This document shows positions 10,121-19,700 of a stretch of DNA of 64,000 nt, piece by piece. Position numbers and translations under genes: made by a program. Numbering within the stretch: position 1 is the first letter of the stretch; every line of letters starts with the position of its first letter. The DNA comes from an uncultured Polaribacter sp. GTDB lineage: Bacteria; Bacteroidota; Bacteroidia; Flavobacteriales; Flavobacteriaceae. The notes under the pieces are model-generated. The model worked only from the letters and a program-made list of their open reading frames with translations. It had not been told where the DNA came from and did no database searches. The DNA is taken from contig NZ_CANMUE010000005.1 in NCBI RefSeq assembly GCF_947500975.1, positions 62,001-126,000 of the forward strand, given 5' to 3'.

Positions 10121-10312
10121 ATGAAACAATCAGAAATAAAAGAATTAGCACTTGTTGATCTTAACGAAAAACTTGTGTCTATTCAAAAAAATTATACTGA
10201 TCTTAAAATGGCTCATGCAATTACTCCTTTGGAGAACCCATTGCAATTGAGAAGTTTAAGAAGAACTGTAGCAAGAATTGCAACAGAATTAACAAAAAGA
10301 GAATTACAATAA
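10121..10312 (+). CDS. rpmC: 50S ribosomal protein L29
   Basis: 63 residues forming the two-helix hairpin of L29, which lies beside L23 at the tunnel exit. Recognised from MKQSEIKELALVDLNEKL and NPLQLRSLRRTVARIATEL. Between rplP and rpsQ as in other bacteria. Confidence 0.95.
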   Translation: MKQSEIKELALVDLNEKLVSIQKNYTDLKMAHAITPLENPLQLRSLRRTVARIATELTKRELQ

Positions 10313-10332
10313 TTCTATAGTCAGTTTTAAAG

Positions 10333-10590
10333 ATGGAAAAAAGAAATCTTAGAAAAGAGAGAATTGGTGTTGTTTCTAGTAACAAAATGGAAAAGTCTAT
10401 TGTTGTTTCTGAAACTAAAAGAGTAAAGCACCCAATGTACGGAAAGTTCGTATTGAAGACTAAGAAGTACGTTGCACACGACGAAAAGAATGATTGCAAC
10501 GAAGGAGATACTGTTAGGATCATGGAAACAAGACCTATGAGTAAATCTAAACGTTGGAGATTAGTAGAAATCCTAGAAAGAGCTAAATAA
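10333..10590 (+). CDS. rpsQ: 30S ribosomal protein S17
   Basis: 85 residues, an OB-fold primary binder of 16S rRNA. Recognised from [19 protein letters not shown] and [19 protein letters not shown]. One bp separates its stop from rplN. Confidence 0.96.
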   Translation: MEKRNLRKERIGVVSSNKMEKSIVVSETKRVKHPMYGKFVLKTKKYVAHDEKNDCNEGDTVRIMETRPMSKSKRWRLVEILERAK

Positions 10591-10591
10591 T

Positions 10592-10960
10592 ATGTTACAG
10601 ACAGAATCAAGATTAAAAGTAGCAGATAATACTGGAGCTAAAGAAGTTTTAGTTATTAGAGTTTTAGGAGGAACAAGAAAACGTTACGCAAGAATTGGAG
10701 ACAAGATTGTAGTAGCTGTTAAATCTGCAACTCCTAACGGAACTGTAAAGAAAGGTCAAGTATCTAGAGCAGTTGTTGTAAGAACAAAAAAAGAAGTAAG
10801 ACGTAAGGATGGATCATACATCAGATTTGATGATAATGCTTGTGTACTTTTAAATCCTACAGAGGAAATGAGAGGAACACGTGTTTTTGGTCCTGTTGCA
10901 AGAGAACTTCGTGAGAAGCAATTCATGAAAATAGTATCATTAGCACCTGAAGTGCTTTAA
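10592..10960 (+). CDS. rplN: 50S ribosomal protein L14
   Basis: 122 residues, the invariant family length. L14 forms part of the intersubunit bridge. Recognised from [19 protein letters not shown] and the C-terminal [20 protein letters not shown]. Confidence 0.98.
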   Translation: MLQTESRLKVADNTGAKEVLVIRVLGGTRKRYARIGDKIVVAVKSATPNGTVKKGQVSRAVVVRTKKEVRRKDGSYIRFDDNACVLLNPTEEMRGTRVFGPVARELREKQFMKIVSLAPEVL

Positions 10961-10972
10961 CATTATAACAGA

Positions 10973-11275
10973 ATGAAGAAGTTTAAAATTAAATCAGGAG
11001 ATACTGTAAAAGTAATTGCAGGAGATCACAAAGGATCTGAAGGTAAGGTTTTACAAATCATCAAGGATAAGGACAGAGTATTAGTTGAAGGTGTAAATTT
11101 AGTTTCTAAACATACCAAACCTAGCGCTCAAAATCCTCAAGGTGGTATTGTAAAAAAAGAAGCTTCATTGCATATATCTAACTTAATGTTAGTAGAAGAT
11201 GGAGTAGCTGTAAGAGTAGGTTATAAAGTTGATGGAGACGCTAAAACTAGGATCTCTAAAAAAACTAAAAAATAA
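10973..11275 (+). CDS. rplX: 50S ribosomal protein L24
   Basis: 100 residues. Assembly initiator of the large subunit. The KOW motif is visible near residues 6-30 ([20 protein letters not shown]). Confidence 0.96.
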   Translation: MKKFKIKSGDTVKVIAGDHKGSEGKVLQIIKDKDRVLVEGVNLVSKHTKPSAQNPQGGIVKKEASLHISNLMLVEDGVAVRVGYKVDGDAKTRISKKTKK

Positions 11276-11283
11276 GAATAATC

Positions 11284-11835
11284 ATGAGTTACGTACCAAG
11301 ATTAAAAGCAGAATACAAAGAAAGAGTAATCAAAGCTCTTACTGAAGAATTCAGTTATAAGAATGTAATGCAAGTTCCTAAATTAGAAAAAATTGTTGTT
11401 TCTAAAGGTGTTGGTGCTGCAATTGCAGATAAGAAATTAATAGATTACGCTTTAGAAGAAGTAACAACAATTACTGGTCAAAAAGCTATATCTACTATGT
11501 CTAAAAAAGATGTTGCAGCTTTTAAATTGCGTAAAGGTATGCCAATTGGTGTAAAAGTTACTTTACGTGGTGATAAAATGTATGAATTTTTAGATAGATT
11601 AGTTACTGCTTCTTTACCTCGTGTAAGAGACTTTAACGGTATAAAAGCTAATGGATTTGATGGAAGAGGTAATTACAATTTAGGAATTACAGAACAAATC
11701 ATTTACCCAGAGATAAATATAGACCAAGTTAAAAAAATCAATGGTATGGATATTACATTTGTAACATCTGCTCCAACTGATAAAGAAGCTAAGTCGTTAT
11801 TAGGAGAATTAGGTTTACCATTCCAAAAAAATTAA
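11284..11835 (+). CDS. rplE: 50S ribosomal protein L5
   Basis: 183 residues. L5 binds 5S rRNA and bridges to the P-site tRNA. Recognised from [36 protein letters not shown] and [14 protein letters not shown]. Three bp before rpsN. Confidence 0.98.
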   Translation: MSYVPRLKAEYKERVIKALTEEFSYKNVMQVPKLEKIVVSKGVGAAIADKKLIDYALEEVTTITGQKAISTMSKKDVAAFKLRKGMPIGVKVTLRGDKMYEFLDRLVTASLPRVRDFNGIKANGFDGRGNYNLGITEQIIYPEINIDQVKKINGMDITFVTSAPTDKEAKSLLGELGLPFQKN

Positions 11836-11838
11836 GAG

Positions 11839-12108
11839 ATGGCTAAAGAATCAATGAAAGCTCGTGAACGTAAAAGAGCAAAGACAGTTGCAAAATATGC
11901 TGAAAAAAGGAAAGCTTTAAAAGAAGCTGGAGATTATGAAGGTTTGCAAAAATTACCAAAAAACGCATCACCAATTAGAATGCATAATAGATGTAAACTT
12001 ACTGGTCGTCCAAAAGGATATATGCGTCAGTTTGGTTTGTCTCGTGTAACTTTTCGTGAAATGGCAAATCAAGGTTTAATACCAGGTGTTAAAAAAGCAA
12101 GCTGGTAG
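11839..12108 (+). CDS. rpsN: 30S ribosomal protein S14 (zinc-independent type)
   Basis: 89 residues. The C-terminal [20 protein letters not shown] region has a single cysteine, so this is the long form lacking the CxxC zinc ribbon. It ends the rplC-rpsN unit: a hairpin with a T run and a new -7 box follow at 12133-12170. Confidence 0.96.
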   Translation: MAKESMKARERKRAKTVAKYAEKRKALKEAGDYEGLQKLPKNASPIRMHNRCKLTGRPKGYMRQFGLSRVTFREMANQGLIPGVKKASW

Positions 12109-12132
12109 AAAATCAAAAATAAATCAAATAAT

Positions 12133-12170
12133 AAAAATAGAATGTGTATCTTTGCACGCTCTATTTTTTT
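12133..12170 (+). terminator. Terminator-like hairpin after rpsN, overlapping the next promoter
   Basis: AAAAATAGA (12133-12141) pairs with TCTATTTTT (12160-12168) and runs into a T tract; GTG/CAC (12144-12146/12155-12157) extends it internally. The -7 box of the rpsH promoter sits in the loop. Confidence 0.5.
12147..12154 (+). promoter_or_regulatory. -7 element upstream of rpsH
   Basis: TATCTTTG matches TAnnTTTG. No clear TTTG box is seen at 19 nt, so the promoter assignment rests on the -7 box, on the hairpin overlapping it, and on the 162-bp gap before rpsH. Confidence 0.5.
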
Positions 12171-12197
12171 TGAGTATTAGAATTTTAACTGATTATA

Positions 12198-12249
12198 GGT
12201 TCAATTATCACAGAGAAATCTGTAGCATAAATAGAGATAGTTGAAAACC
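12198..12249 (+). promoter_or_regulatory. Structured RNA element in the rpsH leader (candidate S8-type autoregulatory site)
   Basis: A long helix is formed by GGTT+CAATTATC (12198-12209) with GATAGTTG+AA+AACC (12236-12249), with one G-U pair and a 2-nt bulge. Directly inside it is ACAGA-GAAA-TCTGT (12210-12223), a hairpin capped by a GAAA tetraloop. It ends 21 nt before rpsH. S8 is the known autoregulator of the spc operon in E. coli, where the site is elsewhere (near rplE); the equivalence is inference. Confidence 0.5.
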
Positions 12250-12270
12250 GGAATCGCAATTTAAATAAGT

Positions 12271-12669
12271 ATGTATACAGATCCAATCGCGGATTTTCTT
12301 ACAAGAGTAAGAAATGCAATCGCAGCAGGACACAGAGTGGTAGAAGTTCCAGCTTCAAATTTGAAGAAGGAAATGACTAAAATTTTGTTTGAACAAGGGT
12401 ACATTTTAAGCTATCAATTTAATGATGATAAAGTTCAAGGAACTATCAAAATAGCTTTAAAGTATGACCGTGAGACAAAAGAGTCAGTAATTAGAAAAAT
12501 TCAACGAATCAGTACACCAGGTTTAAGAAAGTATGTTGGCTCAACTGAGATGCCAAGAGTGCTCAATGGACTTGGAATTGCTATTGTTTCTACATCTAAA
12601 GGTGTAATGACAAACAAAAAAGCACGTCAAGAGAATGTTGGAGGAGAAGTTTTATGTTACGTTTATTAA
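12271..12669 (+). CDS. rpsH: 30S ribosomal protein S8
   Basis: 132 residues. S8 binds helix 21 of 16S rRNA. Recognised from MYTDPIADFLTRVRNAIAAG and the C-terminal GIAIVSTSKGVMTNKKAR. First gene of a separate transcription unit, preceded by a 110-nt leader with a stable fold (12198-12249), which would suit feedback control by its own product. Confidence 0.97.
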   Translation: MYTDPIADFLTRVRNAIAAGHRVVEVPASNLKKEMTKILFEQGYILSYQFNDDKVQGTIKIALKYDRETKESVIRKIQRISTPGLRKYVGSTEMPRVLNGLGIAIVSTSKGVMTNKKARQENVGGEVLCYVY

Positions 12670-12679
12670 ATCTTAAGAA

Positions 12680-13225
12680 ATGAGTAGAATAGGAAAAAAT
12701 CCCGTTAGCATTTCACAAGGTGTAGATGTAAACATTAAAGAGAATGTAATTACCGTAAAAGGGAAATTAGGAGAGTTATCTCAAGTAATTTCTGATGGTA
12801 TTACAGTAAAGATTGAAGATGGTGTTATCACTTTAGATAGAGCATCTGAAAGTAGAAACCATAAAGCACAACATGGTTTAATGAGAGCTTTAATCAGTAA
12901 TATGATTGAAGGTGTAAGTAAAGGTTGGACTAAAGATTTAGAATTGGTTGGTGTTGGTTACAGAGCATCTAATCAAGGGCAAAAATTAGATTTAGCTTTA
13001 GGTTTCTCTCATAATATTGTTTTAGAGTTAGCTCCAGAAGTAAAAGTTGAAACGATATCTGAGAAAGGGAAAAACCCAATCATTAAATTATCTTCATATG
13101 ACAAACAATTAGTTGGTCAAATAGCTGCAAAGATTCGTTCTTTCAGAGCTCCAGAACCTTATAAAGGTAAAGGTGTGAAGTTTGTTGGTGAAATATTAAG
13201 AAGAAAAGCAGGTAAATCTGCATAA
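12680..13225 (+). CDS. rplF: 50S ribosomal protein L6
   Basis: 181 residues with the two repeated beta-alpha domains of L6. Recognised from [22 protein letters not shown] and the C-terminal [15 protein letters not shown]6 sits near the sarcin-ricin loop. Confidence 0.97.
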   Translation: MSRIGKNPVSISQGVDVNIKENVITVKGKLGELSQVISDGITVKIEDGVITLDRASESRNHKAQHGLMRALISNMIEGVSKGWTKDLELVGVGYRASNQGQKLDLALGFSHNIVLELAPEVKVETISEKGKNPIIKLSSYDKQLVGQIAAKIRSFRAPEPYKGKGVKFVGEILRRKAGKSA

Positions 13226-13236
13226 TATATAGCATT

Positions 13237-13587
13237 ATGGCATTATCAAAGCTACAAAGAAGAGCTAGAATAAAGCGTAGAATCAGAAAAATTGTTTCTG
13301 GTACTGCTTCTAAACCAAGATTATCGGTTTATAGAAGTAATAAAGAGATTTACGCTCAAATAGTTGACGATGTAAACGGAGTTACTTTAGCTTCAGTTTC
13401 ATCAAGAGATAAAGATATTAAAGCAAGTTCAAAATCTGAAGCAGCAACTGCAGTTGGTAAAGCAATAGCAGATAAAGCTTCAAAAGCTGGTGTAGAAACT
13501 GTAGCTTTTGACAGAAATGGTTATTTATACCATGGTAGAGTTAAAAGTTTGGCAGATGCTGCAAGAGAAGCTGGTTTAAAATTTTAA
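13237..13587 (+). CDS. rplR: 50S ribosomal protein L18
   Basis: 116 residues. Binds 5S rRNA together with L5. Recognised from [22 protein letters not shown], abbreviated here as [19 protein letters not shown], and the C-terminal [20 protein letters not shown]. Confidence 0.96.
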   Translation: MALSKLQRRARIKRRIRKIVSGTASKPRLSVYRSNKEIYAQIVDDVNGVTLASVSSRDKDIKASSKSEAATAVGKAIADKASKAGVETVAFDRNGYLYHGRVKSLADAAREAGLKF

Positions 13588-13593
13588 GAAATT

Positions 13594-14115
13594 ATGCAAG
13601 GTTATAAAAACGTAGAAAGAGTTAAACCAAGTGGATTAGAGCTTGTTGATAGATTAGTTGGTGTACAACGTGTTACTAAGGTTACAAAAGGTGGTAGAGC
13701 ATTTGGTTTCTCTGCAATTGTAGTAGTAGGTGACGGTAACGGTGTTGTTGGTCATGGACTAGGAAAATCTAAAGATGTTTCTTCAGCAATTGCGAAAGCA
13801 GTAGAAGATGCAAAGAAAAATTTAGTAAGAATACCAATTTTAGAGGGAACATTACCTCATGAGCAAAAAGGTAAATTTGGTGGAGCAAAAATATTTATAA
13901 AGCCTGCATCTCCTGGTACAGGGGTTATTGCTGGTGGTGCTGTACGTATAGTATTAGAATCTGTTGGGGTACATGATGTATTATCAAAATCTCAAGGATC
14001 TTCTAATCCTCATAACGCAGTTAAAGCTACATTTGACGCTTTATTACAGTTAAGAAGTGCTTCATCAATAGCTAAGCAAAGAGGTATTTCTTTGGATAAA
14101 GTATTTAACGGATAA
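13594..14115 (+). CDS. rpsE: 30S ribosomal protein S5
   Basis: 173 residues. S5 contributes to decoding fidelity and lies at the mRNA entry. The dsRNA-binding motif ([20 protein letters not shown]) and the second domain ([19 protein letters not shown]) are intact. Six bp after rplR. Confidence 0.97.
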   Translation: MQGYKNVERVKPSGLELVDRLVGVQRVTKVTKGGRAFGFSAIVVVGDGNGVVGHGLGKSKDVSSAIAKAVEDAKKNLVRIPILEGTLPHEQKGKFGGAKIFIKPASPGTGVIAGGAVRIVLESVGVHDVLSKSQGSSNPHNAVKATFDALLQLRSASSIAKQRGISLDKVFNG

Positions 14116-14126
14116 ATCTAAGAGCG

Positions 14127-14309
14127 ATGGCAAAAATTAAAGTTACACAAGTAAAAAGTCAAATCGGGCGTCTTAAGAATCAAAAGAGAACTTTAGAGGC
14201 ATTAGGTTTAAGAAGAATGAACCAAACTGTAGAACATGAGGCAACTCCTGCAGTAGTTGGTATGGTAAATAAAGTTTCACATTTAGTTTCTGTAGAGGAA
14301 TTAAAATAA
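14127..14309 (+). CDS. rpmD: 50S ribosomal protein L30
   Basis: 60 residues, normal for this small protein. Recognised from [20 protein letters not shown] followed by [16 protein letters not shown]. Between rpsE and rplO as in other spc operons. Confidence 0.95.
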   Translation: MAKIKVTQVKSQIGRLKNQKRTLEALGLRRMNQTVEHEATPAVVGMVNKVSHLVSVEELK

Positions 14310-14319
14310 GATATTTAAA

Positions 14320-14772
14320 ATGAGTAATTTACACAGTTTAACACCAGCAGAAGGATCTGTAAAAAAAGGTAAAAGAATTGCGCGTGGTGAAGGTTCTGGT
14401 CATGGAGGTACTTCTACTAGAGGTCACAAAGGGCAAAAATCTCGTTCAGGTTATTCTAGAAAGATTGGTTTTGAAGGTGGGCAAATGCCACTTCAAAGAC
14501 GTGTGCCAAAATTTGGTTTCACAAACATTAATCGTAAAGAATATCAAGGTATCAATTTAGATAAATTACAATCTTTAGTTGATAGTGGAGTGATAACAGA
14601 TACAGTAGATTTAGATCTTTTAGTTGCTAATAGATTAGCAGGTAAAAACGACTTAGTAAAAATATTAGGTGGTGGAGAATTAAAAGCTAAATTAAATATA
14701 ACTGTACATAAATTTACTGCATCAGCTAAGGCAGCAATTGAAGCTGCGGGTGGTAACGCAGTAAACTTATAA
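14320..14772 (+). CDS. rplO: 50S ribosomal protein L15
   Basis: 150 residues. Glycine- and arginine-rich N-terminal half (RIARGEGSGHGGTSTRGHKG then GFEGGQMPLQRRVPKFGF) that threads into 23S rRNA, then a globular C-terminal domain. Ten bp before secY. Confidence 0.97.
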   Translation: MSNLHSLTPAEGSVKKGKRIARGEGSGHGGTSTRGHKGQKSRSGYSRKIGFEGGQMPLQRRVPKFGFTNINRKEYQGINLDKLQSLVDSGVITDTVDLDLLVANRLAGKNDLVKILGGGELKAKLNITVHKFTASAKAAIEAAGGNAVNL

Positions 14773-14782
14773 CAAAAAGTAA

Positions 14783-16108
14783 ATGATGAATTTAATTAAT
14801 AGATTAAAAGACATTTTTGCAATAGAAGAGTTAAAAAATAAAATTCTTCTTACTATCGGTTTAATTACTGTATATCGTTTTATGGCATCTGTTCCATTAC
14901 CTGGGATAGATCCATTACAATTAGCAGCATTAAAAGAAAGTACTTCAGGTGGTCTTTTAGGTTTATTGAATGCATTTACAGGAGGGGCGTTTGCTAGAGC
15001 ATCAGTAATGGCTCTTGGTATTATGCCTTATATTTCAGCATCTATTGTTGTTCAGTTGATGGGAATTGCTGTTCCTTATTTACAAAAACTACAAAAGGAT
15101 GGTGAAAGTGGACGTAAAAAAATTACACAAATTACTAGATGGTTAACTATTGTTATTACATTAGTTCAAGCACCAACTTATATTACAGCTATTAAAACTC
15201 AATTTGGTTTAGGGCCTGAAGCTTTTTTAGTTAGTGGTGCTGCTTTCTGGGTAAGTTCTATAATCATTTTAACTGCAGGTACTATTTTTGCAATGTGGTT
15301 GGGAGAACGTATTACAGATAAAGGTGTTGGTAATGGAATTTCATTATTAATTACTGTTGGTATTATAGCTAATTTTCCTGCTGCATTTTTACAAGAGTTT
15401 GTTGCAAAAACAACAAATGCTGGTGCAGGTGGTTTAATGATGATTCTTATTGAAGTTATTGTTTGGTTTGTAGTAATTTTATTAACTGTGCTTTTAGTTA
15501 CTGCTGTTAGAAAAATTGCAGTACAGTATGCTAGAAGAACTGTTGCAGGTAATGTACAGAATGTTGCAGGTTCTAGGGATTATATTCCATTGAAATTAAA
15601 CGCAGCAGGTGTTATGCCTATTATTTTTGCGCAAGCAATTATGTTTTTACCAGTTGCTTTAGCTCAAAAATTTCCTTTTATGTCAAGTTTACAAGATATG
15701 AATGGATTGGGTTATAATATTATATTTGCTTTGTTAATTATCATTTTTAGTTATTTCTATACAGCTATTACAATTCCAACGAATAAAATGGCTGATGATT
15801 TAAAAAGAAGTGGTGGTTTTATTCCAGGTATTAGACCAGGAAAAGACACAGCAGATAGATTAGATAGTGTTTTATCTAGAATTACTTTCCCAGGATCGTT
15901 ATTCTTAGCAGCTTTATCAATTTTACCAGCAGTTGTAGTTCAATTTGGAGTACAGCAGAGTTGGGCAATGTTTTATGGTGGTACATCATTAATCATTATG
16001 GTAGGTGTAGCAATTGATACAATGCAACAAATTAATTCGTACTTATTAAATCGTCATTATGATGGTTTAATGAAAGCGGGAAATAGCAATAGAAAATCAA
16101 ATAAGTAA
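14783..16108 (+). CDS. secY: Preprotein translocase subunit SecY
   Basis: 441 residues, about ten membrane helices. Channel subunit of the Sec translocon. N-terminal FAIEELKNKILLTIGLITVY, the plug region near GGAFARASVMALGIMPYISA and the cytosolic loop FIPGIRPGKDTADRL are recognisable. The gene starts with two consecutive ATG codons (14783 and 14786); either could serve. It follows rplO in the spc operon and precedes infA. Confidence 0.97.
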   Translation: MMNLINRLKDIFAIEELKNKILLTIGLITVYRFMASVPLPGIDPLQLAALKESTSGGLLGLLNAFTGGAFARASVMALGIMPYISASIVVQLMGIAVPYLQKLQKDGESGRKKITQITRWLTIVITLVQAPTYITAIKTQFGLGPEAFLVSGAAFWVSSIIILTAGTIFAMWLGERITDKGVGNGISLLITVGIIANFPAAFLQEFVAKTTNAGAGGLMMILIEVIVWFVVILLTVLLVTAVRKIAVQYARRTVAGNVQNVAGSRDYIPLKLNAAGVMPIIFAQAIMFLPVALAQKFPFMSSLQDMNGLGYNIIFALLIIIFSYFYTAITIPTNKMADDLKRSGGFIPGIRPGKDTADRLDSVLSRITFPGSLFLAALSILPAVVVQFGVQQSWAMFYGGTSLIIMVGVAIDTMQQINSYLLNRHYDGLMKAGNSNRKSNK

Positions 16109-16114
16109 TATAAT

Positions 16115-16330
16115 ATGGCTAAACAATCAGCAATTCAACAGGATGGAACAATTACAGAAGCATTGTCTAATGCAATGTTTCGTGTTGAACTAGAAAACGG
16201 TCATATTGTAACTGCTCATATTTCTGGTAAAATGCGTATGCATTATATTAAATTATTACCAGGAGATAAGGTTAAACTAGAAATGAGCCCTTATGATTTA
16301 TCGAAAGCAAGAATAACATACAGATACTAA
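16115..16330 (+). CDS. infA: Translation initiation factor IF-1
   Basis: 71 residues, an S1-type OB fold that occupies the A site during initiation. Recognised from [20 protein letters not shown] and [19 protein letters not shown]. Six bp after secY and 16 bp before rpmJ. Confidence 0.97.
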   Translation: MAKQSAIQQDGTITEALSNAMFRVELENGHIVTAHISGKMRMHYIKLLPGDKVKLEMSPYDLSKARITYRY

Positions 16331-16346
16331 AAAAAAATATAAACAG

Positions 16347-16463
16347 ATGAAAGTTAGAGCATCAGTTAAGAAAAGAAGTGCCGACTGCAAAATAGTGCGC
16401 AGAAAAGGTAGATTATATGTAATTAATAAACAAAATCCTAGATTTAAACAAAGACAAGGGTAA
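16347..16463 (+). CDS. rpmJ: 50S ribosomal protein L36, cysteine-poor form
   Basis: A 38-residue gene: [14 protein letters not shown], then [20 protein letters not shown] and QRQG. The classical zinc ribbon (C11, C14, C27, H32) is reduced to a single cysteine at position 14, with serine, asparagine/lysine and arginine/phenylalanine in the other places, so this is the zinc-independent form usual in Bacteroidota. Its TAA overlaps the rpsM ATG by one base. Confidence 0.95.
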   Translation: MKVRASVKKRSADCKIVRRKGRLYVINKQNPRFKQRQG

Positions 16464-16828
16464 TGGCAAGAATAGCAGGTATTGATATTCCAAAGAATAA
16501 AAGAGGGGTTATTGCTTTAACTTACATCTTTGGTATAGGAAACAGCAGATCTAAAGAGATCTTAGCAAACGCAAAAGTTGACGAAAGTATTAAAGTTCAA
16601 GATTGGACTGATGATCAAATCGCAGCAATTAGAGAACAAGCAGGAACTTTTACAATTGAAGGTGAATTACGTTCTGAGATTCAAATTAACATCAAACGTT
16701 TGATGGATATTGGTTGTCAGAGAGGTATTCGTCATAGACTTGGTCTTCCTTTAAGAGGTCAGAGAACTAAGAACAACTCTAGAACTAGAAAAGGTAAGAG
16801 AAAAACTGTAGCTAACAAGAAAAAATAA
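16463..16828 (+). CDS. rpsM: 30S ribosomal protein S13
   Basis: 121 residues. S13 contacts both subunits and tRNA through its basic tail. Recognised from [39 protein letters not shown] and a Lys/Arg-rich end. Overlaps rpmJ by one base. Confidence 0.97.
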   Translation: MARIAGIDIPKNKRGVIALTYIFGIGNSRSKEILANAKVDESIKVQDWTDDQIAAIREQAGTFTIEGELRSEIQINIKRLMDIGCQRGIRHRLGLPLRGQRTKNNSRTRKGKRKTVANKKK

Positions 16829-16906
16829 AGTTAGATAAAGTAATAAAGATCTAGTTATTGTATAAAGCATAATACTAGAAAACTAAATTACTAAAACTTA
16901 AATATT

Positions 16907-17290
16907 ATGGCAAAATCAAGCGCAAAAAAACGTAAAGTAATAGTAGAAGCTATTGGGGAAGCACATGTAACAGCTTCTTTTAATAATATCATTATTTCTT
17001 TAACAAATAAAAAAGGAGATGTAATTTCATGGTCATCTGCAGGTAAAATGGGGTTTAGAGGTTCTAAAAAGAATACTCCTTATGCAGCTCAATTAGCAGC
17101 AGAAGATTGTGCAGCAGTTGCTAAAGAAGCAGGTTTACGTAAAGTAAAAGTTTATGTTAAAGGACCTGGTAATGGTAGAGAATCAGCTATTAGATCAATT
17201 CATAATGCAGGTATAGAAGTATCAGAAATTATTGATGTTACTCCAATCCCACATAATGGTTGTCGTCCACCAAAAAGAAGAAGAGTTTAA
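16907..17290 (+). CDS. rpsK: 30S ribosomal protein S11
   Basis: 127 residues. Platform protein near the E site. Recognised from [34 protein letters not shown] and the invariant C-terminal [13 protein letters not shown]. The 78-bp gap before it can fold a weak hairpin (CTAGT with ACTAG, 16851-16878). Confidence 0.97.
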   Translation: MAKSSAKKRKVIVEAIGEAHVTASFNNIIISLTNKKGDVISWSSAGKMGFRGSKKNTPYAAQLAAEDCAAVAKEAGLRKVKVYVKGPGNGRESAIRSIHNAGIEVSEIIDVTPIPHNGCRPPKRRRV

Positions 17291-17350
17291 GCTGAATTGA
17301 TTTCAGTTTTTTCTTTAATAGAGAATATCATATTAATTATATTTTAACTT

Positions 17351-17400
17351 GATAGGAACAAGATTATCGAAGGAGTAAGCCTTAATTCATAATCCCTATC
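17351..17400 (+). promoter_or_regulatory. Three-tier RNA hairpin before rpsD (candidate S4 autoregulatory leader)
   Basis: Three stacked perfect helices nest inside each other: GATAGG/CCTATC (17351-17356/17395-17400), GATTAT/ATAATC (17362-17367/17389-17394) and AAGG/CCTT (17370-17373/17380-17383) with a 6-nt loop. The fold ends 15 nt before the rpsD start codon, within reach of the initiating ribosome. S4 represses the alpha operon in E. coli and its own gene in B. subtilis; the equivalence here is inferred from position and structure. Confidence 0.55.
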
Positions 17401-17415
17401 TATAACAAAAACGAA

Positions 17416-18021
17416 ATGGCAAGATATACAGGACCAAAAACTAAAATTGCTCGTAAATTTGGAGAAGCAATATTTGGAGAAGACAAAAACTTTGAAAAAA
17501 GAAACTTTCCTCCAGGACAGCATGGAAATGCAAGAAGAAGAGGAAAAAAATCTGAATATGCTACTCAATTAATGGAGAAGCAAAAAGCTAAATATACTTA
17601 TGGTATTTTAGAGCGTCAGTTTAGAAATTTATTTAAAGATGCATCATCTTCTCAAGGAATTACAGGTGAAATCTTATTACAATTATGTGAACGTCGTTTA
17701 GATAATGTAGTTTACAGAATGGGAGTTTCTAACTCTAGAAGTGGAGCACGTCAATTAGTTTCTCACAGACACATTACTGTTAATGGTAATATCGTTAATG
17801 TACCTTCTTACCGTTTAAACGAAGGAGATGTTGTTGCTGTAAGAGAAAAATCTAAATCTTTAATTGCTATTGAAAATGCATTAGCGTCTAACAGCAATGT
17901 TTTTGAATGGTTAACTTGGAATTCAGATACTAAAACTGGAACTTTTGTAAAAATACCAGAAAGATTACAAATTCCAGAAAACATTAAAGAGCAATTAATA
18001 GTAGAATTATATTCTAAATAA
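17416..18021 (+). CDS. rpsD: 30S ribosomal protein S4
   Basis: 201 residues. Primary 16S rRNA binder, with an S4 RNA-binding domain ([20 protein letters not shown] then [17 protein letters not shown], about residues 90-130). The N-terminal part [17 protein letters not shown] lacks the zinc cysteines of some S4 proteins. It lies between rpsK and rpoA behind a 125-bp spacer with a strong fold (17351-17400). Confidence 0.97.
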   Translation: MARYTGPKTKIARKFGEAIFGEDKNFEKRNFPPGQHGNARRRGKKSEYATQLMEKQKAKYTYGILERQFRNLFKDASSSQGITGEILLQLCERRLDNVVYRMGVSNSRSGARQLVSHRHITVNGNIVNVPSYRLNEGDVVAVREKSKSLIAIENALASNSNVFEWLTWNSDTKTGTFVKIPERLQIPENIKEQLIVELYSK

Positions 18022-18034
18022 TAAATTAATCATA

Positions 18035-18082
18035 TTGGTATTTAGCCAAAGGGTTTATTTGAATTCTTCAAACTTATAAACC
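18035..18082 (+). promoter_or_regulatory. Tandem hairpins in the rpsD-rpoA spacer
   Basis: TTGG/CCAA (18035-18038/18046-18049) is followed by GGTTTAT+TTGAA paired with TTCAA and ATAAACC (18052-18063/18067-18082, with a 4-nt bulge). No T run follows, so it does not look like a terminator; it may be an attenuation or mRNA-processing site. Confidence 0.35.
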
Positions 18083-18114
18083 GCGCAACTAAATAACAAT
18101 TAAAACGAAGAATA

Positions 18115-19107
18115 ATGGCAATATTAAATTTTCAAAAACCTGATAAAGTAATCATGATTGAATCTACAGATTTTTCTGGTAGATTTGAGTTTAGACCTTT
18201 AGAGCCAGGTTTTGGTTTAACAGTTGGAAACGCATTAAGAAGAGTTCTTTTATCTTCTTTAGAAGGGTTTGCAATTACATCATTAAGAGTTGATGGTGTA
18301 GAACACGAATTTTCAACAATTAGTGGTATTGTAGAAGATGTTACAGAAATTATCTTAAATTTAAAACAAGTTCGTTTTAAAAAGCAAATTGATGAAACTG
18401 ATAGAGAAACAGTATCTGTGTCTGTATCTGGTCAAGATCAATTAACTGCAGGAGATTTACAAAAATTTATTTCTGGTTTTCAAGTTTTAAATCCGGATTT
18501 AGTGATCTGTAATATGGATAAATCTGTAAAATTAAATGCAGAAATCACTATAGAAAAAGGTAGAGGATTTGTACCTGCAGAAGAAAATAAAAAAGCATCT
18601 GCTCCAATAGGAACAATTTTTACTGATTCAATTTACACTCCAATAAAGAATGTAAAATATTCAATTGAAAATTTCCGTGTTGAACAAAAAACAGATTATG
18701 AAAAATTAGTATTTGATATAGATACTGATGGTTCAATTAATCCAAAAGACGCACTAACAGAAGCTGCAAAAATATTAATTCACCACTTTATGCTATTCTC
18801 TGATGAGCGTATTACATTAGAAGCTGATGAAATTGCACAAACTGAAACTTATGATGAAGAGTCATTACATATGCGTCAATTATTAAAAACTAGATTAATT
18901 GATATGGATCTTTCTGTAAGAGCTTTAAATTGTTTAAAAGCTGCAGAAGTTGATACATTAGGTGATTTAGTTTCTTTTAACAAAAGCGATTTAATGAAAT
19001 TTAGAAATTTTGGAAAAAAATCATTAACAGAGCTAGAAGAATTAGTTATTGTTAAAGGTTTAAATTTCGGAATGGATTTAGCAAAATACAAATTAGATAA
19101 AGATTAA
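18115..19107 (+). CDS. rpoA: DNA-directed RNA polymerase subunit alpha
   Basis: 330 residues. N-terminal dimerisation domain ([40 protein letters not shown]), then a linker and the C-terminal helix-hairpin domain ([33 protein letters not shown]) that binds UP elements and activators. In the alpha operon between rpsD and rplQ. Confidence 0.98.
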   Translation: MAILNFQKPDKVIMIESTDFSGRFEFRPLEPGFGLTVGNALRRVLLSSLEGFAITSLRVDGVEHEFSTISGIVEDVTEIILNLKQVRFKKQIDETDRETVSVSVSGQDQLTAGDLQKFISGFQVLNPDLVICNMDKSVKLNAEITIEKGRGFVPAEENKKASAPIGTIFTDSIYTPIKNVKYSIENFRVEQKTDYEKLVFDIDTDGSINPKDALTEAAKILIHHFMLFSDERITLEADEIAQTETYDEESLHMRQLLKTRLIDMDLSVRALNCLKAAEVDTLGDLVSFNKSDLMKFRNFGKKSLTELEELVIVKGLNFGMDLAKYKLDKD

Positions 19108-19166
19108 CCTTTCATATTTTGCTCCTCAAAATGAGTTGATGCAAGATGAAAGTATAAAACAAAGTC

Positions 19167-19640
19167 ATGAGACACGGAAAAAAAATTAACCATTTAGGTA
19201 GAAAAACAGCACACAGAAAGGCAATGTTAGCTAATATGGCATGTTCTTTAATTGAACACAAACGTATTAACACAACTGTGGCAAAAGCAAAAGCATTAAG
19301 AGTTTTTGTAGAACCACTTATTACAAAGTCTAAAGCTGATACTACTCACAATAGGCGTATTGTATTCTCTTATTTACGAGATAAATACGCTGTTACTGAA
19401 TTATTCAAAGAAATTTCTCAGAAAGTTGCTGATAGACCAGGTGGATATTTACGTATTATCAAACTAGGAAACCGTCAAGGAGATAATGCTCCAATGGCAA
19501 TGGTTGAATTAGTTGATTATAATGAAATTTATAATCCAAAAGGAACTAAAGCTAAGAAAACTACACGTAGAGGTAGAAGTAAAAAAGCTGAAGCTTCTAA
19601 GGTAGAAGAGACTTCAACAGAAGAAAAATCTGAAGATTAA
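19167..19640 (+). CDS. rplQ: 50S ribosomal protein L17 with charged C-terminal tail
   Basis: 157 residues, about 30 longer than the usual L17. The core ([40 protein letters not shown]) is complete; the extra C-terminus is rich in Lys, Glu and Ser/Thr and probably disordered, as is common in Bacteroidota. Last gene of the ribosomal cluster, followed by a strong terminator. Confidence 0.97.
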   Translation: MRHGKKINHLGRKTAHRKAMLANMACSLIEHKRINTTVAKAKALRVFVEPLITKSKADTTHNRRIVFSYLRDKYAVTELFKEISQKVADRPGGYLRIIKLGNRQGDNAPMAMVELVDYNEIYNPKGTKAKKTTRRGRSKKAEASKVEETSTEEKSED

Positions 19641-19669
19641 AAAATGAAAATTTTTAATTAATATAAAAG

Positions 19670-19699
19670 GGATAAACGTTTACGTTTATCCCTTTTTTT
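19670..19699 (+). terminator. Terminator after rplQ
   Basis: GGGATAAACGT (19670-19680) pairs perfectly with ACGTTTATCCC (19682-19692) and is followed by seven T. The T run abuts the carA -7 box. Confidence 0.85.
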
Positions 19700-19700
19700 A

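Noticed and set aside
10221..10610. 129-codon minus-strand open frame across rpmC-rpsQ
   Set aside because: Covers two certain ribosomal genes on the other strand; hydrophobic sequence typical of a shadow frame.
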